Shown one piece after another: positions 15,878-21,263 of a stretch of DNA of 22,632 nucleotides. Below the pieces are notes generated by a model. That model saw nothing but the letters and a program-made list of their open reading frames with translations. It was not told the origin of the DNA and did no database searches. The translations under genes and the position numbers were made by a program. This stretch comes from Spirochaetia bacterium (GTDB lineage Bacteria > Spirochaetota > Spirochaetia > Treponematales > Breznakiellaceae): assembly GCA_026002265.1 (NCBI GenBank), contig BOBG01000023.1:1-22632 (forward strand). The letters run 5' to 3'. Within the stretch, counting starts at the first letter, position 1. Every line of letters starts with the position of its first letter.

Positions 15878-16594
15878 TCACCGGACAAATGGGTTAAGAC
15901 TTACTCCTCTATCAAAAATATCGACACCTTCCGCCCGTTTCAATAGAGCAACTACAGTGTATGTTCCCGGAGTCATAATAAATTCAACACTGCATTTGAA
16001 TAAATAATTGGTGATGACCAGAGTGCGGAATAATTCCCATTCAAAAACTCCGGTAAAACAGGCGATTCCTACAAACACAAGACTATCGAGTAGCTCACCG
16101 ACAAGGGTGCTTCCAATAGTTCTCACCCACAGCATTTTTCCGCCCATTAGCACTTTTATCCGGGAAAGGATCGCTGAATTGGCAAATTCCCCAACCCAAT
16201 AGGCAAGGAGACTAGCGAGTACAATGCCGCCGGAACTCATTCCTCCGAGGATTGCGTCAAAAGCCTCGTTTCCGGCATAGACCTCCCAACTTGCTTCGCC
16301 GGGTAAAAACCGGAGGAGGAATAATACTCCGGACGCAAGTACAAGGCAGGCGAATCCAGTCCAAATAACCCGCCTTGCGGCTCGGAACCCGTAGACCTCG
16401 GTTAAAATATCACCGAAAATATAGGCGATAGGGAAAAGAATGGTACCACCGTCAAATGCGAGGGGAATTCCAAAAATACTCACGCTAAGATCAATAATTT
16501 TTGCTGAAGATGCAATATTGCTAACGATGAGTACCGTAACGAACAGTGCCATCACCAGATCAAAATGCCGGAATCGACGATAATCAGTTTCCAT
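15878..16594 (-). CDS. queuosine precursor transporter, YhhQ/QPTR family (DUF165)
   Basis: I start at the ATG at 16594 (238 residues); a TTG two codons earlier is weaker. About six membrane helices. Family landmarks are LIVSNIASSAKII in helix 1, FDGGTILFPIAYIFGDILTEVYG (~48-70), AYWVGEFANSAILSRIKVLMGGK in the middle and RTIGSTLVGELLDSLVF (~160-176). The helix-rich GE-F-NS and RTIGS-GE-DS motifs are diagnostic of YhhQ, which imports preQ0/preQ1 or queuine-type bases for tRNA modification. The protein sits in the inner membrane. Which precursor it carries cannot be told, and no queuosine genes are adjacent. It is followed by an independent promoter, so it is probably monocistronic. Confidence 0.9.
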   Translation of the reverse strand: METDYRRFRHFDLVMALFVTVLIVSNIASSAKIIDLSVSIFGIPLAFDGGTILFPIAYIFGDILTEVYGFRAARRVIWTGFACLVLASGVLFLLRFLPGEASWEVYAGNEAFDAILGGMSSGGIVLASLLAYWVGEFANSAILSRIKVLMGGKMLWVRTIGSTLVGELLDSLVFVGIACFTGVFEWELFRTLVITNYLFKCSVEFIMTPGTYTVVALLKRAEGVDIFDRGVSLNPFVR

Positions 16595-16647
16595 AAACAA
16601 ACAGTGTACCTGAAAATAATGAAAAATGAAAAGAGGGAATAGGGATA

Positions 16648-16660
16648 GAGGTCTGACCCC
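16648..16660 (+). repeat. lone RAYT-type palindrome, GAC variant, next to element B
   Basis: GAGGTCTGACCCC, the same one-base variant as the copy at 2564. It lies 31 bases before the 5' palindrome of RAYT element B, in the same orientation, reproducing the GAC/TGT doublet seen at 2564/2723. Confidence 0.7.
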
Positions 16661-16663
16661 ATA

Positions 16664-17342
16664 TAATTATATATATTGAAAAGATATACCGGAGGTCTGT
16701 CCCCAAAATTTAAAAAATTCCGGCAAACCGAATCAAAACCACGATTCCACACCATGATTCTTTTGATCGTTGTGTACTAGCGGTTAAAGGGAGGAATTCA
16801 TGGCGCGTCCAGAACGTGGAGATACGAGTAAAGGAAAAACGTATCATGTAGCTTCGGAAATCAACCGGAAGGCTTTTGATCTACAAGATGATGAGGATAA
16901 AAAAATGTTCCTGCAAGTTATTGAGGAAGCGAAAACCAAAAAAAATTATAAGTTTGAGCTTCACAATTTTTGTATTATGGACAATCATTTCCACTTTTTA
17001 ATTACGCCGGAATTGGGACAAAGTTTATCGGTGCTAATGAAATGGATCAAAATGGTTCTTGCGATTCGCTGGAATCATAAATATGGAAAAACCGGACATT
17101 TATGGGGTGACCGGTTCTTCTCGCGGGAGATTGTGGACGATGAAGATTTTATAACGGTGTACAACTATATCGATCAGAATCCGGTAAAGGCAGGCATTGT
17201 GGATAATCCAGAGGAGTGGAAGTGGGGTGGGTTACATCATCACCAAGTCGGAGATACCCGGATAGTGAAAGCTGCGCCGGAGTGGGTACTGGAGCGGCTG
17301 CCGTGGCACCGGCTACTGGGGACAGACCCCCGTCCCTAATCC
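16664..17342 (+). mobile_element. RAYT element B (REP-associated Y1 transposase with terminal palindromes)
   Basis: About 679 bp, the inverted partner of element A. It begins TAATTATATATATTGAAAA and carries GAGGTCTGTCCCC at 16692-16704. A leader alignable with that of A (AAAATTTAAAAA, then TTCCGGCAAAC) is followed by AAAGGGAGGAATTC before the start codon. It ends with GGGGACAGACCCC at 17318-17330 and CGTCCCTAATCC. No target-site duplication is visible, as expected for Y1 transposition. Confidence 0.8.
16800..17339 (+). CDS. REP-associated tyrosine transposase (RAYT, Y1 HUH family), copy B
   Basis: A 179-residue paralogue of copy A with the same catalytic set: HUH His63/His65 in MDNHFHFLI and Tyr123 in YIDQNPVKAG. 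Many third-position differences separate the two genes, yet only 14 residues differ, so the proteins have been kept under selection since they split. Two stretches are nearly base-identical between copies: the first ~50 bases, and ~85 bases around the Tyr motif. The segment 135-154 is the most divergent. GGGAGG lies six bases before the ATG. The C-terminal GTDPRP is again encoded by the end palindrome. Confidence 0.95.
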   Translation: MARPERGDTSKGKTYHVASEINRKAFDLQDDEDKKMFLQVIEEAKTKKNYKFELHNFCIMDNHFHFLITPELGQSLSVLMKWIKMVLAIRWNHKYGKTGHLWGDRFFSREIVDDEDFITVYNYIDQNPVKAGIVDNPEEWKWGGLHHHQVGDTRIVKAAPEWVLERLPWHRLLGTDPRP

Positions 17343-17572
17343 ACCCTACTTTTACCATTTTACCGGTAGATTCCGTCGAATTTTCTCTAAAAAAAGCAAC
17401 AAAACACCTTCGCAGGATTTGTTTTTAACAAAAAACAAGTAGCTTACTATTGCATCAGGAGGAATCTGCTCAAAAAATTACCTCCTATAGCAAAGTTGCG
17501 AGAATGTGCGGAAACATATTCGTTATGCGAAATACCAAACCAACGTTTTTTTAGCATTTTTGAATAAAGTAC
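17343..17572. other. gene-free AT-rich gap after RAYT element B
   Basis: No supported gene. Two structures are visible: an A/T stem TTGTTTTTAACAAAAAACAA at ~17419-17438, and a perfect 6-bp inverted repeat AGGAGG (17457-17462) / CCTCCT (17481-17486) with an 18-base loop. Base composition drops towards the AT-rich gene that follows. Confidence 0.4.
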
Positions 17573-17601
17573 TTGACAATATTGTACAAAAGTAATATAT
17601 T
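17573..17601 (+). promoter_or_regulatory. strong promoter for the EFR1-type gene with an overlapping palindrome
   Basis: TTGACA (17573-17578), a 17-base spacer and TATATT (17596-17601) closely match the sigma70 consensus, 23 bases before the ATG. The perfect palindrome CAATATTG (17577-17584) overlaps the -35 and spacer, a position suited to a repressor. An AGAGG ribosome site follows. Confidence 0.6.
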
Positions 17602-17624
17602 CTAATGAATTAGAGGTTATAAAC

Positions 17625-18386
17625 ATGAAAACCGCTATATGTTATTTCAGTGGGACTGGGAATGGATTTGACTTGGCTATAAAATTAAATGAAAATATTA
17701 CTGATAGTAGTATCTTCTATATCCCCAATATGGATATAAATTTATTAAATAAATATGAAAGAATTGTAATTATATCCCCTGTATATTGTTTTGGTGTACC
17801 AATTATTATTAAACAATTTTTACAAAATTTATCGAATTATAAAAACAAAACCTTCTATGGAATACTTCATTTTGGCGGCTTTAGTGGTAATGCTAAATAC
17901 TATCTTAAGACTATATTTGACAAAAATAATTTATCCTGTAACAATATTTATACATTACAAATGCCTGAAAACTATACTCTCTCTTTTGTTCCACCAGAAA
18001 AATATATAGACAAACAATTAAAAAAATCAAGAATAACAATTGAATTAATTGCAAAAAAGATAATTGTCAACAATAAAGGCAAGATCAAGAAAAATTTATT
18101 TTCATTCTGCGATAGAATACACGAAATAAATGCTTCTAAATGGGCAACTATGAGTAAAGAATATTTTAATGTTACAGATAAATGTAATAAATGTGGATTA
18201 TGCATAAAAATATGTCCTACAAAAAATATTGAGATGGATAATGAGAATATAATATTTAAGGAAAATTGTCTGGCTTGTTTGGCCTGTTATCACAGATGTC
18301 CAACTTGCTCAATAAATTATAAGGACAAAACATATAATAAAAAAAGATATGTAAATCCTAATGTTGATTTAAATAAAATGGAATAA
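17625..18386 (+). CDS. EFR1-type flavodoxin/ferredoxin fusion protein
   Basis: A 253-residue cytosolic protein. The N-terminal flavodoxin-like domain opens with AICYFSGTGNGFDLA (phosphate-binding loop SGTGN at 9-13) and contains ISPVYCFGVP (~50-59) and HFGGFSGNAK (~83-92), as in FMN-binding flavodoxins. The C-terminal part has two [4Fe-4S] motifs: CNKCGLCIKICP (~189-200) and CLACLACYHRCP (~218-229). This layout defines the EFR1 family, common in anaerobes and of unknown specific function, presumably an electron carrier between flavin and iron-sulphur partners. Base composition is far more AT-rich than any neighbour and CCGG is absent, so it is probably a recent transfer, perhaps from a clostridial donor. 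It has its own promoter and no operon partner. Confidence 0.9.
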   Translation: MKTAICYFSGTGNGFDLAIKLNENITDSSIFYIPNMDINLLNKYERIVIISPVYCFGVPIIIKQFLQNLSNYKNKTFYGILHFGGFSGNAKYYLKTIFDKNNLSCNNIYTLQMPENYTLSFVPPEKYIDKQLKKSRITIELIAKKIIVNNKGKIKKNLFSFCDRIHEINASKWATMSKEYFNVTDKCNKCGLCIKICPTKNIEMDNENIIFKENCLACLACYHRCPTCSINYKDKTYNKKRYVNPNVDLNKME

Positions 18387-18507
18387 AGGTTTGGTACTTC
18401 GTATAACATACGCTATACGCTGCACCTCAGTAGCGGCTTTGTGCGGTTTTTCTCCGGCACATTTTGTTAAAATCTTATATGAGGTTTTACATTTTTGGAG
18501 CAAAAAA
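18387..18507. other. intergenic region with inverted repeat CGTATA/TATACG
   Basis: It contains CGTATAACATACGCTATACG at ~18406-18425, whose ends are inverted repeats, then an unremarkable stretch to the leader remnant. No gene or terminator with a U-run is evident. Confidence 0.35.
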
Positions 18508-18585
18508 ATGAAGAAGAATGTGTTTTCTGCGGGAATGGCGGTAATAATGCTGGTATTCGGTTTGGTTGTGCCTCATGTATGCTGA
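18508..18585 (+). pseudogene. remnant of a lipoprotein gene (signal peptide only)
   Basis: A GGAG ribosome site seven bases upstream and a 25-codon frame beginning MKKNVFSAGMAVIML encode an intact lipoprotein-type signal that stops right after PHVC, where the lipobox cysteine would be. No mature protein follows in any frame that I can join. I recall very similar leaders on lipoprotein families of termite-gut treponemes. A deletion that removed the body of such a gene is the simplest reading. Confidence 0.5.
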
Positions 18586-18709
18586 TGACGCGTTTTTGGA
18601 ACATCCTGATGCGCGCTGCTACTACGACAACTGCCTGTACTTTTTTGCGTTGAGCGGCAAGTACTGTGCCATTGCGTGTGAATCACTGCCAATTAGGAAT
18701 CAATCATGA
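18575..18709 (+). other. short open frame, possible 3' fragment of a lost gene
   Basis: ATG at 18575 opens a 44-codon frame (MYADDAFLEHPDARCYYDNCL, then YFFALSGKYCAIACESLP) ending at 18709. It overlaps the leader remnant by 11 bases in another frame and has no ribosome site of its own. The Cys- and Tyr-rich sequence looks protein-like, but I do not recognise it. It may be the tail of the deleted gene or of an unrelated one. Confidence 0.3.
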
Positions 18710-18714
18710 ACTGC

Positions 18715-19530
18715 TCAAAAAGACACCCCTCGTTTAGGGATACACTGTGAAGGCGACACGCCGGTGATTGCCTTAAAATGTTTGTAAAAATGCGCGACAT
18801 CGGAAAAACCACAGTACTCGGCGGCCTCGCCCACATTGCACTCGCCGCTTCGTAGGAGATATTCCGCGTTATGCACCCGCGTCTTGACCAGATAGTGGTT
18901 TAAACTCTCGCCGGTTTCCTGATGGAACAGCGCGCCCAAATACACCGGATTCAGTTCAACAAAAGACGCCATCTTGCTCACGGTGATTTTTTCCGCGTAG
19001 TGAGATGCGATATAACGGATGATTTTCTTGACACGAAAGTCGGTTACGTCTGTTTCACGCCCCGTGCCGCTCAACTCATAGAGGCGGTGTAGCAGTAGGA
19101 GCAAATACCCGTGCGTTTTGATTTCGTAGAGCGCTTGCCGGTCACGCCATACGTACAGCATCTCATTACACAGACGCAACACGTCTTTTTGCACACCGAT
19201 GTGGCTTATTGTGGGGAATGGCGGAGCAATCGCGCTACCATTCGGGCCGCGAAGTGTAAAATTCACCGAAAAACAGTGCATCAGCGATTCGCGGTAGGTG
19301 AACGCCTTTTTCAAATCACCGTCGGACAGGCACACTAAGTCGCCCGCGCCCAGGTCATAGGCGGCGCTGTTCACCGTGTACTGCGCTCTGCCTTTGACGA
19401 TATAGGTGATGTCGCAGTCGTCAACGGAGTGCTCTTTCAAATTCCATGCCGGCGTACATTTGCGGAATACCAGATAATTAACGCGGGTGATGCACGACAG
19501 CGCAAACGCGGCAGTCGTTTTGTCATTCAT
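18715..19530 (-). CDS. AraC-family transcriptional regulator
   Basis: A 271-residue protein with an N-terminal cupin-like sensor (about 25-110; ITYIVKGRAQYTVNSAAYDLGAGDLVCLS is the usual beta-barrel pattern) and a C-terminal AraC DNA-binding domain with two helix-turn-helix units (~170-265). The first HTH spans ITVSKMASFVELNPVYLGALFHQETG; the second spans NVGEAAEYCGFSDVAHFYKHFKAITGVSPSQ, with the family signature. It is divergent from the solute-binding protein and galactosidase genes, so it most likely senses a galactoside or its product and activates that operon. The ATG at 19530 has no good ribosome site. Codon use (many GCG, CGC) differs from the genes before 17.3 kb. Confidence 0.93.
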   Translation of the reverse strand: MNDKTTAAFALSCITRVNYLVFRKCTPAWNLKEHSVDDCDITYIVKGRAQYTVNSAAYDLGAGDLVCLSDGDLKKAFTYRESLMHCFSVNFTLRGPNGSAIAPPFPTISHIGVQKDVLRLCNEMLYVWRDRQALYEIKTHGYLLLLLHRLYELSGTGRETDVTDFRVKKIIRYIASHYAEKITVSKMASFVELNPVYLGALFHQETGESLNHYLVKTRVHNAEYLLRSGECNVGEAAEYCGFSDVAHFYKHFKAITGVSPSQCIPKRGVSF

Positions 19531-19591
19531 ATTATCTGTAGTTTATACTCGATTTCTTTATTTGAGAAGTGGTGTATTTGTTCAAGCAATA

Positions 19592-19623
19592 TATAATGGA
19601 ACAAAATAAACCGCGCTTAAGCG
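19592..19623 (+). promoter_or_regulatory. promoter and palindromic operator candidate of the sugar operon
   Basis: TATAAT at 19592-19597 is a perfect -10, but no -35 hexamer stands at the right distance, as is common at AraC-activated promoters. Just downstream lies the perfect 10-bp palindrome CGCTTAAGCG (19614-19623), extended to CCGC...GCGG, before the GGAGG ribosome site at ~19632. It could be an operator or a leader stem. Confidence 0.45.
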
Positions 19624-19642
19624 GATTCTCTGGAGGTATTAA

Positions 19643-21238
19643 ATGGTACGAAATAAGTTGAGCGCTTTGAGCGTGTGTGCATTCTGCGCTATGCTATTGC
19701 TGGTGCTGTGCGGGTGTCAAAAAAAGCAAGACACGGCAGAGGGGAGGGCAAACGATCCGGCGGAAATCACTGTGGAAGTATTTGATCGCGGCACGGATGG
19801 CGGCAAAAGCGACCCCACAAACAACGCGTGGACACAGTGGATACAGGAAAAAATCTTGAAAGATGAAAACATCAAAGTGACGTTTGTCGCGGTGAACCGC
19901 TGGGACGAAACATCGGTGATGAATAATTTACTCGGTGCAGGAACAGCTCCCGATGTATCTTTTTCGTACAATGGCGAGCAAATCAACATATACGGAAAAC
20001 AGGGCGGCATCGTTGATATTGCGCCGTATGTTGACAGCCACTTGAGCGATGTTAAAAAACTACTCGGTCAGGATATGCTGATGGGCGGCGAATGGGCGAT
20101 ATACCGCGCATTGGACACCGAAACTGGCGAACTGTACACGGTGCCGAACCGGTACATGTACACAGCGACGCAAAATATGTTTATCCGCAAAGATTGGCTC
20201 GATAAGCTGGGGCTGCCGCTTCCCACCACCAAGGAAGAATTTGCCGCGGCGCTCGCTGCCTTTAAGGAGCAGGATCCGGGCGGTGTCGGCGCAAACCGCG
20301 TCGTGCCCTTTACGCTCACAACCGATGTGCGTTGGACTGCCGGTATTATCCTTGATTCTCACATTGACCCGTACATGAGCGATAAAGATCGCTGGATTAA
20401 TACTGTCGTTGACCGCAATCTCCTGCTGCCCGGCTACAAAGAAGGGATGCGCTATCTCAACGGGCTGTATAACGCCGGTTTAATCGACCGCGATTTTCCA
20501 CTTTATAAAGAAGAAAGCGCGATGGTCAACTTGATAAAGAGCGGCGTGGTAGGCAGTTTTTCCCACAACTGGGATCAAATCTACCGCGATAACCAGTCAC
20601 TCATGGCCGATATGCAAAAAAATGTCCCCAGCGCTGTATTTGTGCCGGTTGACTGCATGAAAAGCGTAGACGGACTGACTCACAAACGGGGAAGTTCCAG
20701 CATTGGAGGGCTGTCGTTCTTTATTCCAAAAACCTGCAAAAACGTTGATGCCGCGTTGCGTTACGTCAACTGGCTTGCAAAATACGAAAACTATCACTTT
20801 TTGCAATTTGGTAACGAGGGTACCAATCACCAACTCGTGAACGGCATTCCAAAAATAGTACCGGCAACCGGAGGATGGATTCAGAACAGCGGTGCCAACA
20901 TTGACTATACTATCAGTATCAACGGTTACAATTTGAATGATGAAGCAAAAACAGGCCAAGCGTTGGCGCTCAGCTACTCGTTTCCAATGGAAGACGTGTT
21001 TGAAGCGTACCGTATATCGTCTCTCAACGCGTACATCGGCCCCTTTATCCGCGCAAACCTCGTGGAAGCGGCGCCGCTCGTGCAAACGCTGGTTGACAAC
21101 GCCGCCACGCTGTATGTACAAAGCATTATCGCTTCCCCGGCTGATTTTGACCGGATATGGGATAGAGGTGTACAGGACTGGCTTATCTCAGGCGGCCAGC
21201 GGGTCGTTGATGAACGGCGCGCGAAGTACCCGAATTAG
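19643..21238 (+). CDS. extracellular solute-binding lipoprotein (ABC sugar importer)
   Basis: A 531-residue lipoprotein with signal peptide and lipobox LCGC (Cys25), preceded by a GGAGG ribosome site. The mature part follows the large LplA/YtcQ-type family 1 binding-protein pattern: ITVEVFDRG near the N-terminus, an aromatic-rich lobe (YTATQNMFIRKDWLDKLGLPLPTTKEEF, ~165-195), a central IDRDFPLYKEES and a C-terminal AALRYVNWLAKYENYHFLQFGNEG. Such proteins capture oligosaccharides outside the inner membrane and deliver them to LplB/YtcP-type permeases, which usually flank them but are not seen here. The next gene is a GH42 galactosidase, so a galactose-containing oligosaccharide is a reasonable ligand. 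The ATPase could be a shared MalK-type protein such as the one at 9727-10842. Confidence 0.92.
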   Translation: MVRNKLSALSVCAFCAMLLLVLCGCQKKQDTAEGRANDPAEITVEVFDRGTDGGKSDPTNNAWTQWIQEKILKDENIKVTFVAVNRWDETSVMNNLLGAGTAPDVSFSYNGEQINIYGKQGGIVDIAPYVDSHLSDVKKLLGQDMLMGGEWAIYRALDTETGELYTVPNRYMYTATQNMFIRKDWLDKLGLPLPTTKEEFAAALAAFKEQDPGGVGANRVVPFTLTTDVRWTAGIILDSHIDPYMSDKDRWINTVVDRNLLLPGYKEGMRYLNGLYNAGLIDRDFPLYKEESAMVNLIKSGVVGSFSHNWDQIYRDNQSLMADMQKNVPSAVFVPVDCMKSVDGLTHKRGSSSIGGLSFFIPKTCKNVDAALRYVNWLAKYENYHFLQFGNEGTNHQLVNGIPKIVPATGGWIQNSGANIDYTISINGYNLNDEAKTGQALALSYSFPMEDVFEAYRISSLNAYIGPFIRANLVEAAPLVQTLVDNAATLYVQSIIASPADFDRIWDRGVQDWLISGGQRVVDERRAKYPN

Positions 21239-21263
21239 ATTTGAATTTTTATAGGAGTACACA

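Noticed and set aside
17440..17550. Short frame containing KVARMCGNIFVMRNTKPTFF after RAYT element B
   Set aside because: It has no usable start codon with a ribosome site and no recognisable family; probably chance.
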